A DNA stretch of 64,000 bases from assembly GCF_021369635.1 (NCBI RefSeq), contig NZ_JAJNBZ010000009.1, positions 112,935 to 176,934 on the forward strand, read 5' to 3'. The translations under genes were made by a program, and so were the position numbers. The DNA comes from Paenibacillus profundus (GTDB lineage: Bacteria > Bacillota > Bacilli > Paenibacillales > Paenibacillaceae). The notes beneath the pieces are model-generated. The model made no database searches, was not told the origin of the DNA, and saw nothing but the letters and a program-made list of their open reading frames with translations. Numbering within the stretch: the stretch's first letter is position 1; each line of letters starts with the position of its first letter. Below, piece by piece: positions 16,221-23,987 of the stretch.

Positions 16221-17147
16221 ATGAGTGCGGAAAAAGATATGATGGGGATGATACCCCAGTCGGGCAGCGACGACAAAAAAAGCTATGTCGTTGCGGGGGC
16301 AATACTGAGCTGCAGCTTCGGTTCCCAGAAGAGCAGACTGAAAATGCAGATGAGCCATGGCGTGTACGTGAAGGGCAAGCCCATTATGAATGTGATGGAC
16401 CACGTCCCGAACATCAATATTATGCCATTTGGAACTTGCGGCAGTCGAATGAATCCAGCTGTTGCTTCGGCGACGGCAGCGAGTAATGGCGTCTTGACGC
16501 GAATGCCTTGTATGCCAATGGTTACCATGCCGTGGATTGGCGGGAAGTCAGACAAGGCGGTTGACAATTTCCCGGCATTGTTGAATGATTCAACGAATAT
16601 GTGCATGTATTGCGGGCAAATCCGAGTTGAGGATGATGGACAGAATCTAGAGGGAGCTTCTCTGTTAGAAGACATAAACGAGCAAGAAGCGGCTCAAACC
16701 TGGCAGGAGCAATTGAAAAAGGATTTTATAAAAAACTCTGGTATTGGAGTTGCGGATGCTATAGCCGGAAAACAAGTAATCGATAAAATCAGTGACCGAA
16801 CCCATTATGTAACAAAAGCTCCGGGGCTTGGGCCAGCTGCTGAATTTGAGAGTGTTAAATTTAGAAGAGGCGCAGGTGTGATTAAAGGAGTATCTAAATT
16901 TGCAGGTCCAGCTGCTGTTTTATCAACTGGGTGGGACGTTTATGAAGACTTTCAGAAATATGAAGGCAGTGATCTGGTGGGTGCTGCTAGTTTATCAATT
17001 GGCGGTACGGTTGTGGCGGGAGCTGTCGGTGCAGGAGCTGCTGCACTTGGAGCTCCTGTTATAGGAGTAATAGGGATAGGTGTTGTTGTGGGCGTGGGAG
17101 TAAGTGCAGGTGTAAGCTATCTTAAGGAAAAATGGTTTGGAAAATGA
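16221..17147 (+). CDS. DUF4280 PAAR-like tip with hydrophobic glycine-rich C-terminus (candidate membrane-active effector)
   Basis: A 308-residue protein with AGGAGGTG ribosome site. Residues about 20-135 match the DUF4280 PAAR-like repeat pattern: 'VVAGAILSCSFGSQKS', 'VMDHVPNINIMPFGTCGS', 'RMPCMPMVTMPWIGGKSD', with paired Cys and 'P-M-P-x-x' that form the small sharp cone of the spike. The C-terminal half from about residue 195 is different: low-complexity, Gly/Ala/Val-rich with 'AASLSIGGTVVAGAVGAG' and 'VIGIGVVVGVGVSAG', two to three hydrophobic helices with glycine-zipper spacing, no charged residues inside. That is typical of pore-forming or membrane-inserting tails. The following gene encodes a four-span membrane protein, the kind of immunity used against membrane-targeting toxins. 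DNA composition turns AT-rich at the start of this C-terminal half (about 16,650), which suggests a replaced tip. Toxicity is inference. Confidence 0.78.
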   Translation: MSAEKDMMGMIPQSGSDDKKSYVVAGAILSCSFGSQKSRLKMQMSHGVYVKGKPIMNVMDHVPNINIMPFGTCGSRMNPAVASATAASNGVLTRMPCMPMVTMPWIGGKSDKAVDNFPALLNDSTNMCMYCGQIRVEDDGQNLEGASLLEDINEQEAAQTWQEQLKKDFIKNSGIGVADAIAGKQVIDKISDRTHYVTKAPGLGPAAEFESVKFRRGAGVIKGVSKFAGPAAVLSTGWDVYEDFQKYEGSDLVGAASLSIGGTVVAGAVGAGAAALGAPVIGVIGIGVVVGVGVSAGVSYLKEKWFGK

Positions 17148-17162
17148 GGAGAGGTGGACGGG

Positions 17163-17546
17163 ATGAGTTTTAGCTATTTACCGTGGCCATTGTTCGTTAT
17201 ACTGGTTTTCAGTTGTGCCTTCATTACAATAAGACTTGTTGTAAAAGAACCAAATCGCTATCCAAAAGTTGCTGTTTTAGGTATGGTGCTTGTGGGTGTA
17301 GGCGGTATCCTATTGGGCATAAATAAAATATTAAAAAACTATAATTTGATGTCAGATAAATTGTGGATGGTGGAAATGATAGCCATTTTCTGCAGCTTAG
17401 TAGCAGGTGTATGTATTTTAGCTGGTGCATATATCAAAACAAAAAATGACCCCGATAAACATAAAATGGTACTTGCCTGTATCTTTATTGTTGTAGCTGT
17501 ATTGTTGATGGTTGGAGTAATAGGTATATTAGCTAATTTCACTTAA
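17163..17546 (+). CDS. Four-span membrane protein, candidate immunity to the PAAR-like effector
   Basis: A 127-residue protein, almost wholly hydrophobic, with four predicted membrane spans at about 7-23, 35-55, 67-87 and 102-123 ('IFIVVAVLLMVGVIGILANF' closes the protein). ATG at 17163 is preceded by GGAGAGGTGG. It lies 15 bases after the DUF4280 gene. Small multi-span proteins directly behind membrane-damaging effectors often neutralise them in the producer membrane. No named domain is recognised. Its DNA is markedly AT-rich compared with the core operon. Confidence 0.55.
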   Translation: MSFSYLPWPLFVILVFSCAFITIRLVVKEPNRYPKVAVLGMVLVGVGGILLGINKILKNYNLMSDKLWMVEMIAIFCSLVAGVCILAGAYIKTKNDPDKHKMVLACIFIVVAVLLMVGVIGILANFT

Positions 17547-17870
17547 ATGATTAATATGGATCGATTGGAGCGTGATGAAACGATGAGATTGCTGCCCAAC
17601 GGTTCTGTTGTTCTGCTAAAGGGCGGAGAGAAAAGAGTTATGATTTATGGAAGGCTGCAAAAGACGGGGGACAGCGAAAAGCTGTGGGATTATATTGCTT
17701 GCTTCTATCCAGAAGGAAATATTGATCCTAACCAATCGTTTTTGTTTGATCACAGCCAAATCGAAAAAGTATTCTTCACTGGCTATCAAGATATGGAGGA
17801 AACAGCTTACAACCAAGTACTGCAAGAATACCGTGAGAAGGTTGTGGCCTCTGGCTCTGATACCAAATGA
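17547..17870 (+). CDS. DUF4176-family protein
   Basis: A 107-residue soluble protein. The motif 'MRLLPNGSVVLLKGGEKRVM', then 'GRLQKTGDSEKLWDYIACFY', 'PEGNIDPNQSFLFDHSQIEK' and 'VFFTGYQDMEETAYNQVLQ' follow the DUF4176 pattern throughout. In my knowledge this family is usually found beside LXG toxins and the type VII (ESX) secretion genes of Firmicutes, so its place inside a VgrG/PAAR cluster is notable. It may be an adaptor or immunity-like accessory that works for different export systems. Start at 17547 is contiguous with the preceding stop (17544-17546); Met at 17583 ('MRLLPNG') may be the true start because most family members begin there. Confidence 0.75.
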   Translation: MINMDRLERDETMRLLPNGSVVLLKGGEKRVMIYGRLQKTGDSEKLWDYIACFYPEGNIDPNQSFLFDHSQIEKVFFTGYQDMEETAYNQVLQEYREKVVASGSDTK

Positions 17871-17943
17871 GTTTCAGTTGTTTATCGCGACTGTAAGGTA
17901 TCTATTCTGAACTGCTTTACCACCCAAGTGAAGGGGGGATTAT

Positions 17944-20670
17944 GTGAGCACAGCAAGCAAGCTGATCGGGTATGAACACATCCGGCTTGTGTCACCTTAC
18001 GAAATACAGACCCTCAGCAGCGTTCAAATTGAAAAAAAGGTAAACGAGCATGCACATCTGCATCTTACGGCAATTATTCCGGAAGAGAAAAAAGATAGAT
18101 ACATAGATATGTCCAGTGGTTCGGACACGATCCAAATTCAAGAGATCGATGAAGGAAATGCGGTCAAAACGTTGTTCCACGGTGTAGTCTCTGACATGGC
18201 GGTTAAAGCGGTTAGGGGCGTTTACTATTTGGAACTAGAAGGGATATCTCATACATCGCGTATGGATATCAAGCTGAAAACGCGTTCCTTCCAGAATCGA
18301 AACATGTTGTACCAGGAGCTCGTCCATCATATCCTTTCTGAATACCCAGGCTCTGATTATATTGATCTTGCCTTTGACAACGCCTCATTAAACCAATTCA
18401 TCTTGCAGTATCAGGAAACGGATTGGCAGTTTCTGAAACGAATGGCTTCCCGCTTCGGAGCGGTCCTCATCCCCGAAGCGGCGGCGGATTCCCCAAAGTT
18501 TTGGATAGGCGTGCCAGACGGCAAGGCTGATTCCCTGACGAATGCTCATTACAGCGTCATGCGAACGCTAATTGATTGGCACAATAACGACGTTCTGCAA
18601 GAAACGGACGTTACGAATTACTCTATCGAAACCGAACGTTACTATTCCATCGGGGACCGCATTGCATTCAGGGACAAGGAATTAACCGTGATGGAGTCAA
18701 CAGCACGGTTCAACGAAGGGGCCTTCATCTACGAATACCTTCTGCGGCCGGCAACGGGTATCCGGCAGAATCCGATGACCAATCCCGATATTTGTGGGGC
18801 GTCTCTGGAAGGAAAAATCATTGACGTCACGAAAGATAAAGTTCAGGTGCATTTGAACATCGACTCGGCTCAAGCCAAGCAAGAAGCATACTGGTTCCCG
18901 TACTCTTCCGTATACACGGCGGAAGGAAACAGCGGGTTCTACTGCATGCCTCAGGTTGGAGATGCAGTGCAGGTGTACTTTCCGAGCCGTCAGGAGGAAG
19001 AAGTGGTTGCATTGAATTCCGTCCGCAGAGGTGGACAGGATTCACCCAAGATGGCAAACCCGGGCGTAAAGTATTGGGGAACCAACTTCGGCAAGGAAGT
19101 GAAATTCGGAAGCAATGACCTTGTGTTGACGGCCAATGAGAACCATGTTTTCGTCAAGATGGATGAACATGAGGGCATTGAGATTCACAGTAAACAAGCG
19201 ATCGTGTTCCATACAGAGAAGGATTTGGAGCTCAAGCTCGACAAGAAACTGGATATTCAAGCGAGAGAGGCTGTGTATCTGCTGTGTGGCAGCAGCAGTA
19301 TCGTGCTGGACGGGGAGACGGATATCCAAGGGACAAGCCTTCGAATCGAAGGACTGACAAAAGCACCCGTCTATGTGAAGGACTTGGAACCGGAGTCCGG
19401 GGAAAATGGGGAAGCTGCGGAGGGGCCGAAGAAGGGCCTCTTGGATAAGTTTCTTGACGGGGTCCAGCTTGCGCTGGATGTCGTCGGGATGATACCGGTC
19501 GTAGGAAAGGCAGCCAGTGTGGCGAACGCTGGAATATCGGCTGCCCGTGGTGATTATACGCGAGCTGGGCTATCTTTGGCTGCGAGCGTGCCATACGTGG
19601 GATTGGCAGCCACAGGAGGGAAATTTGCGCCGAAGGGCATGCAAGCAATAGGAAGCGGACTTGCTCAAGCAGGAGAGATAGGACTAGGCTCGAATTTCCT
19701 AATTGGCAAAGTGCTTACGGCTGCCCGGAAAATGCAGAGTAACCACTCGCAAGAAGAAATGACTCAGCGGATAAAGAACCGGATGCGTTATAAAACGATA
19801 ACCATGTTCAATGGGCAACGGATATATGTACCCCTGAAAAAAGGTGAAGTCGTATATCAGCCTACGGCCCTCGACAAATCGCTTGATGCGGCGAAAGGGG
19901 CATGGGCTGGAGGTACCGAGGCGGTCAAATCGACACTGGATACGGCAAAGGCCGTCCTTAACGACCCAATCGGGGTTACGGCGAATGTAGTAACTGGCAC
20001 CGCCGCAGAAGCATGGAAATGGGTAAGCAATCCTGAAAAGGCATGGGATGAACTGGTTGCAGAGGCAGAAGCCGATGGTCGAAGAATTCAACATATGATA
20101 GATACCGAAGACTGGAACGGGATAGCTAAAGGTGTAGGCAATTCAATCGTCTCGGGGATAACGGACAAGGGAATCGGCAAGGTAGTTAAATTAAAGAGCG
20201 GCAGTGGCGGAAAAGGAAACAGCGGAAAGAACGAGAAAAGTTCGAATAAGGGGACGCCAAATGCTGCCGATAGAAAATTTTCTGAAATGAGTACAGAAGA
20301 ACAATTAAAAATATCAAAGCAGTATGCTCAAAAAGCACCTGTCGAAATTCCAGAGAATACAAATATGAAAGCTAAATCAATGAATAATGGGTATGAACAA
20401 ATAACCTATAATTGGAATGACGGAACATATAAGTACGAAGTGAGATGGCATTCTAGGACTCCTGGTGCTCCTGTTGATCAAGGAAATACTTGGGTTATTC
20501 AGCGAACCATCCCGGGGAGTGGCGGTAAGAAGCCACAGTCATTTTTTAAGATAGGGGAAAATGAGTGGGTGGAAGGATACAAATGGTATGATGCTATAGC
20601 TGCTAGAAAAGCAGGAACTGCCACCCCTGAGCAAGTAAGAATTTTGGATCAAGGACATTGGAAGGAGTAA
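17944..20670 (+). CDS. vgrG: VgrG spike fused to a polymorphic-toxin C-terminus
   Basis: A 908-residue protein that starts with GTG at 17944 behind AAGGGGGG. Residues 1-460 are a VgrG spike like the one at 13077, including 'QYQETDWQFLKRMASRFG' and beta-helix repeats. Residues about 490-570 form a hydrophobic pre-toxin segment ('LDVVGMIPVVGKAASVANAG', 'SLAASVPYVGLAATGG') as found before toxin tips in Firmicutes. Residues 602-737 are the linker whose DNA is repeated downstream. The remaining C-terminus is AT-rich and ends with 'YEVRWHSRTPGAPVDQGNTW' and 'QVRILDQGHWKE', a pattern I associate with the polymorphic toxin type 17 group (from memory, unverified). Catalytic residues cannot be named. 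The presumed immunity gene starts 4 bases after the stop. Confidence 0.85.
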   Translation: MSTASKLIGYEHIRLVSPYEIQTLSSVQIEKKVNEHAHLHLTAIIPEEKKDRYIDMSSGSDTIQIQEIDEGNAVKTLFHGVVSDMAVKAVRGVYYLELEGISHTSRMDIKLKTRSFQNRNMLYQELVHHILSEYPGSDYIDLAFDNASLNQFILQYQETDWQFLKRMASRFGAVLIPEAAADSPKFWIGVPDGKADSLTNAHYSVMRTLIDWHNNDVLQETDVTNYSIETERYYSIGDRIAFRDKELTVMESTARFNEGAFIYEYLLRPATGIRQNPMTNPDICGASLEGKIIDVTKDKVQVHLNIDSAQAKQEAYWFPYSSVYTAEGNSGFYCMPQVGDAVQVYFPSRQEEEVVALNSVRRGGQDSPKMANPGVKYWGTNFGKEVKFGSNDLVLTANENHVFVKMDEHEGIEIHSKQAIVFHTEKDLELKLDKKLDIQAREAVYLLCGSSSIVLDGETDIQGTSLRIEGLTKAPVYVKDLEPESGENGEAAEGPKKGLLDKFLDGVQLALDVVGMIPVVGKAASVANAGISAARGDYTRAGLSLAASVPYVGLAATGGKFAPKGMQAIGSGLAQAGEIGLGSNFLIGKVLTAARKMQSNHSQEEMTQRIKNRMRYKTITMFNGQRIYVPLKKGEVVYQPTALDKSLDAAKGAWAGGTEAVKSTLDTAKAVLNDPIGVTANVVTGTAAEAWKWVSNPEKAWDELVAEAEADGRRIQHMIDTEDWNGIAKGVGNSIVSGITDKGIGKVVKLKSGSGGKGNSGKNEKSSNKGTPNAADRKFSEMSTEEQLKISKQYAQKAPVEIPENTNMKAKSMNNGYEQITYNWNDGTYKYEVRWHSRTPGAPVDQGNTWVIQRTIPGSGGKKPQSFFKIGENEWVEGYKWYDAIAARKAGTATPEQVRILDQGHWKE
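19747..20156 (+). repeat. 410-bp direct repeat, copy 1 (VgrG linker)
   Basis: This stretch inside the second VgrG gene is repeated at 21271-21680 without gaps and with about ten mismatches by eye. It codes for the linker joining the pre-toxin segment to the toxin tip, beginning just before 'MTQRIKNRMRYKTITMFNGQ'. It provides a homology arm for exchange of the toxin tip. Confidence 0.95.
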
Positions 20671-20674
20671 CTTT

Positions 20675-21082
20675 ATGAAAGCGACAGTTATAAACGATTC
20701 CTATTATGTTGGATTTGAGGGAGAGCCTGAGTTAGTATTTATGTATGAAAATATTACTGAAAGGCTCGAGTTAAGGGTGTGGAACGGATACTTTGAAACC
20801 TTATTAAATTTCATGATTGAGCAACAAGTTCCAATTCAAAATGGAATTTTACATGAATATTATATTCACGAAGGATGGTATGAGGAAAGCCCTTGGGAAA
20901 TAAAAAATATTAAGGAAGCAATACAATTGTTCAGATCGTTTGATGTGATTAGATTAACGGAAGATGGGATTAAGGCATCGGAAAATATAGTTTCTATGCT
21001 TCCGGCGCTTACAAGTGACATCATTACTTTTTTAGAACAGGCAAATGACAGTGGGGATAGAGTGTTTATTATTTACGATTAA
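20675..21082 (+). CDS. Candidate immunity protein for the VgrG toxin tip
   Basis: A 135-residue acidic soluble protein beginning 4 bases after the VgrG-toxin stop; the AAGGAG ribosome site overlaps the end of that gene. No named domain recognised. Features: 'VGFEGEPELVFMYENITERL', 'VWNGYFETLLNFMIEQQVPI' and a C-terminal helix 'SDIITFLEQANDSGDRVFII'. Small, acidic, AT-rich and directly behind a toxin tip is the usual immunity signature. It would bind the tip in the producer cell. It is followed by a stem-loop terminator. Confidence 0.65.
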   Translation: MKATVINDSYYVGFEGEPELVFMYENITERLELRVWNGYFETLLNFMIEQQVPIQNGILHEYYIHEGWYEESPWEIKNIKEAIQLFRSFDVIRLTEDGIKASENIVSMLPALTSDIITFLEQANDSGDRVFIIYD

Positions 21083-21168
21083 TCAACTCTCGGGTTTACA
21101 ACTCCAACAGCAAAATAGTACAATACAACAAACAAACCAGACACTTTTGGCCAACTTGATAAACATAG

Positions 21169-21212
21169 AAGGCTTATTCCACTTGAAATATGAGTAGGAG
21201 TAAGCCTTTTTT
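21169..21212 (+). terminator. Terminator after first immunity gene
   Basis: Stem aaggctta (21169-21176) with taagcctt (21201-21208), extended inside by ttcc/ggag, loop with 'cttgaaatatgagta', followed by a T-run. Closely related in sequence to the one at 22391, so both may belong to exchanged cassettes. Confidence 0.8.
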
Positions 21213-21270
21213 GCTCAAAATGTACTGTCTAAGCCATTAGGAATGGTTCTAAATACGAGCACGCACAAAA

Positions 21271-21680
21271 TCGCAAGAAGAAATGACTCAGCGGATAAAG
21301 AACCGGATGCGTTATAAAACGATAACCATGTTCAATGGGCAACGGATATATGTACCCCTGAAAAAAGGTGAAGTCGTATATCAGCCTACGGCTCTCGACA
21401 AATCGCTTGATGCGGCGAAAGGGGCGTGGGCTGGAGGTACCGAAGCGGTCAAATCGACGCTGGATACGGCAAAGGCCGTCATTAACGACCCAATCGGGGT
21501 TACGGCGAATGTAGTAACTGGCACCGCCGCAGAAGCATGGAAATGGGTAAGCAATCCTGAAAAGGCATGGGATGAACTGGTTGCAGAGGCAGAAGCCGAT
21601 GGACAAAGAATTCAACATATGATAGATACCGAGGACTGGAACGGGCTAGCCAAAGGTGTAGGCAATTCAATCGTCTCGGG
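21271..21680 (+). repeat. 410-bp direct repeat, copy 2 (orphan toxin linker)
   Basis: Ungapped, about 97-98% identical by eye to 19747-20156 (VgrG linker). Period is 1524 bp, a multiple of three, so a crossover between copies would keep the VgrG frame through the linker. It has no VgrG part in front of it. The sequence just before (21,240-21,270) does not match copy 1. Confidence 0.95.
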
Positions 21681-21821
21681 TATAATGATTTTACAGACCA
21701 TGGAAGGCCAGATATTCCAACACATACAAATCCTCATTATCATGCAAACCCAGCTACAGACCCAGCTCAACATGGAAAAGGCATCCCAGGATTGCATCCA
21801 GAGACTCCAAGGAGGTATTAA
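21271..21821 (+). pseudogene. Orphan toxin-tip cassette with frame break
   Basis: The linker copy (frame of 'MTQRIKNRMRY') is open from 21283 to the junction at about 21,680 and ends with 'VGNSIVSGI'. Beyond it, a different frame encodes 'NDFTDHGRPDIPTHTNPHYH' followed by 'ANPATDPAQHGKGIPGLHPE' and stops at 21819-21821. This H/P/T-rich ending is typical of the C-terminal end of polymorphic toxins, whereas the linker frame continues into 'MILQTMEGQIFQHIQIL', which looks like noise. A shift in reading frame therefore separates linker from tip, and the tip is short (about 45 residues), so most of the toxin domain appears to be lost. No ribosome site or spike domain precedes it. A candidate immunity gene follows at once. 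It looks like a displaced, decaying tip. Confidence 0.75.
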
Positions 21822-22304
21822 ATGACTATAGGGCACTATTTATATATAGCCTGTGTAAGCGGATACTATTCTAAATCAGATTGGCAGGGGTGGGCTGATA
21901 GACAAATATTAAAGAAAAACGAGGTTGAAGATTGGATATGTAAAGTTTCGTTAGCCAAAGATATAGAAGAATTGAGTTCGGCGGTAAGTTATAAAAAGCT
22001 CGAAGAATGCTATTATGAAGAAAACAAATCTTCACCAAGTGATGCAATAGTTGGCTATTACTATATCCAATTTCTAGAGAATAAAATAAGTCTACGTGAT
22101 TTAATTGATAAATTAAGTGACGAAGATGATATATCAACGGCATCATCAATAAATGAGTATGAGGATTTTTACAGTATACTAAATGAAATAAATTCAAATG
22201 AGTGCTTATTAGCAGAAATTTCATTTACTAAAAAAATTAACGATTTATTTGAACCGTTTAGGCAAATTGCAGAAAGTCAGAAGAAACAATTAGAGTTATA
22301 CTAG
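21822..22304 (+). CDS. Candidate immunity protein of the orphan tip
   Basis: A 160-residue acidic soluble protein whose ATG directly follows the stop of the orphan tip, with AAGGAGG inside the end of that tip. AT-rich DNA. 'MTIGHYLYIACVSGYYSKSD' at the start and 'WQGWADRQI' next suggest a compact helical fold like those of small Imm families, but I do not recognise which. Because the cognate tip is truncated, this gene may be kept to protect against kin that still carry the toxin. A related terminator follows. Confidence 0.6.
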   Translation: MTIGHYLYIACVSGYYSKSDWQGWADRQILKKNEVEDWICKVSLAKDIEELSSAVSYKKLEECYYEENKSSPSDAIVGYYYIQFLENKISLRDLIDKLSDEDDISTASSINEYEDFYSILNEINSNECLLAEISFTKKINDLFEPFRQIAESQKKQLELY

Positions 22305-22390
22305 AGGGTCTGTCAACGATTTTGTGTAAACTCGATTTACAATCCTAGCGCCATACACAAAACAACTTAACAAATACCTAATGAATCTTC

Positions 22391-22435
22391 AAAAGCTTAT
22401 TCCAACTTGAATTATGAGTAGGGATGAGCTTTTTT
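22391..22435 (+). terminator. Terminator after second immunity gene (related to 21169)
   Basis: Stem with aagcttattcc (about 22393-22403) against gggatgagctt, loop 'aacttgaattatgagta', T-run. Loop and 3' arm align closely with the terminator at 21169-21212, suggesting that immunity cassettes share a common 3' boundary. Confidence 0.75.
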
Positions 22436-22466
22436 GCATACCAAAATTAAAGGAGGAAGAAAGACA

Positions 22467-22601
22467 ATGACAAAACAGGTCAAGGCAATAGAAGGAAAGG
22501 CAGGCCAAATCGCTCACTCAGGCATGAAGCCACTCAAGAACAGATTTGAATGTACTACCAGCAAGCAAGAGGTAAAGAAAACAAGTAGACAATCTAAATA
22601 A
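22467..22601 (+). CDS. Small basic 44-residue protein, possibly a cassette relic
   Basis: An open frame of 44 codons with a strong AAAGGAGGAAG ribosome site 10-15 bases upstream of ATG 22467. The product begins 'MTKQVKAIEGKAGQIAHSG' and is rich in Lys, Gln, Thr and Ser. I recognise no family. It lies between an immunity gene terminator and an immunity relic, so it may be a truncated gene left by recombination, or a true small protein. Confidence is limited by length. Confidence 0.4.
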   Translation: MTKQVKAIEGKAGQIAHSGMKPLKNRFECTTSKQEVKKTSRQSK

Positions 22602-22632
22602 TCCTAAAGTAAATAATAGAATTGGTGTATAG

Positions 22633-22767
22633 GCTATAACCCAACAGAATTTTGTACTTGAAGAAGTGGATCACGATGATAAGCATACAAAGAACGTTAC
22701 TGAATTTTTTCTATCTATGATTGATTACAATAGAGCGGAATTAAAATATTTTAAAGGTTTGGAGTAA
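22633..22767 (+). pseudogene. C-terminal relic of an immunity-like protein
   Basis: No start codon or ribosome site, but the frame after the TAG at 22630 runs 44 codons and reads protein-like: 'NFVLEEVDHDDKHTKNVTEF' then 'FLSMIDYNRAELKYFKGLE' and stop at 22765. The acid-rich helix and terminal Leu-Glu look like the end of a small immunity protein. I call it a remnant. Confidence 0.4.
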
Positions 22768-22988
22768 CCAACTAGGAGCGCCTGGACAAACTCCTAACAG
22801 ATAAAAAAGTTAGAGGGGGAATGAACGAGGGTAGAACTCGTCTACAGATCAGTGGGGATGGTCAGGCCCTAACTTCACCAGTAAATTGAAAATTAAAGGG
22901 CTTATGAGATATTTGTAGAATAAATTCTAATACAATTACATACTTAACTCAGAATTAACCTTTATGCGTCTAAAAGGAGATTATAACA

Positions 22989-23609
22989 ATGATTGTGAGG
23001 TCAAAAAGGATAGGCACGCGGACATTTCATGTCACATGCAAAGAGGAATTAGCCGTGGCAGCGGATTCGCTCCTGCAAATATTTGAGGAGTTGGAGCAGG
23101 AGGAAGGGCATTTAAAAGACGGTGCAAATATTCAGGTGGGTTGGACCATTCTTCATCTGTCCCAGCGTGGTGAAGATGTTGCCGTTATGGCGCCTGCGTA
23201 TGACAAAAATCCATTCGTGGATAAAACCGACGATCTGACTGCTTCGCTGTTTGTACAATTGCAGCAGAACTATTGTCTGCAGAGGCTGCAGCTTGAAGGA
23301 GAAGCGGCATGCTTCCAAGATAAAATCATTGCTGCCAAAGGTGTAATGGATACAGAACGCGTATATCTCGAACGGACTCAAAATGGCGGGGATGGAGATT
23401 CAGGCTGGTATATTGGACCTGTTGATGGAGCAGTCAAAGATGAAGACTTAGAGGCGTATTATATTTATCAGCTGCTGCACCTTCGGCCGTCGCTTCTGCA
23501 AGTGCTGGCGCTGCCCCGGGGGTATATGGCCGTGTACGACGGCGATGAGATTGAAGCGGTTCTGGACGCTGAAGATGTTAATGTGTGGCCAAGCTCAGAT
23601 GAAGCTTAG
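22989..23609 (+). CDS. DUF2185/Imm33-like protein
   Basis: A 206-residue acidic protein with AAAAGGAG and ATG at 22989. The C-terminal half has 'ERVYLERTQNGGDGDSGWYI' followed by 'GPVDG', the 'D-S-G-W-x-x' motif that characterises the DUF2185 (Imm33) immunity domain, and 'ALPRGYMAVYDGDEIEAVLD' as its closing strand pair. The N-terminal half ('TRTFHVTCKEELAVAADSLL') may be a second, degenerate copy or a separate domain. GC content is higher than in the two neighbouring immunity genes, so it entered by a different event. Function as an immunity protein is inferred from the domain and place. Confidence 0.6.
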   Translation: MIVRSKRIGTRTFHVTCKEELAVAADSLLQIFEELEQEEGHLKDGANIQVGWTILHLSQRGEDVAVMAPAYDKNPFVDKTDDLTASLFVQLQQNYCLQRLQLEGEAACFQDKIIAAKGVMDTERVYLERTQNGGDGDSGWYIGPVDGAVKDEDLEAYYIYQLLHLRPSLLQVLALPRGYMAVYDGDEIEAVLDAEDVNVWPSSDEA

Positions 23610-23632
23610 TTATTTGGTGCGTGAAACGTGTA

Positions 23633-23678
23633 AAGGCTTATTCCTTCCTTTCATCCGCAAGGGAGGTAAGTCTTTTTT
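23633..23678 (+). terminator. Terminator after DUF2185 gene
   Basis: Stem aaggcttattccttcc (about 23633-23648) with gggaggtaagtctt and a T-run. The left arm repeats the 'aaggcttattcc' of the terminator at 21169, suggesting shared origin. Confidence 0.75.
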
Positions 23679-23987
23679 TATATGATTTCTATTAGAAAAC
23701 TGTAACTTATTTGTATGAAAACGAGCAGGGGGTTGATGTATTATCATAGTATTGGAAAAACATGAAGATAGTTGTTTTGAACTATTTTTATGTTTTCCAG
23801 TATTAGGATGGGCTCCGATACGGCTGTCATTTATAATAGAAACGGGCGCCGCAATGTAAGAGATTAGGAATGCGGGCGCATCGCGGATGCTTTTTGCTTC
23901 CTTCTTCTTAGTATAAAAGTAATGGATGAACTTATAGAGGGGCGTGTTGCTCCATAATACATTTTTGTGACGGAGGTATAATCGGGC
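23679..23987 (+). other. Gene-free stretch with imperfect inverted repeat
   Basis: No gene is seen. It is AT-rich and holds an imperfect hairpin at 23753-23799 (left arm with 'tggaaaaacatgaagatag', right arm 'ctatttttatgttttcca'). Probably the upstream region of the SPFH operon; ECF-sigma promoter motifs could not be placed with confidence. Confidence 0.6.
23753..23799 (+). repeat. Imperfect inverted repeat
   Basis: Arms of about 18 bases ('tggaaaaacatgaagatag' and 'ctatttttatgttttcca') around a 10-base loop. No T-run follows. It may be an operator or a leader hairpin of the SPFH operon; role unknown. Confidence 0.45.

Noticed and set aside
22305..22345. IS256-type end (gggtctgtcaacgattttgtgtaaa)
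   Set aside because: The text is reminiscent of some IS256 ends, but there is no second end, no transposase relic and no target duplication that I can see.
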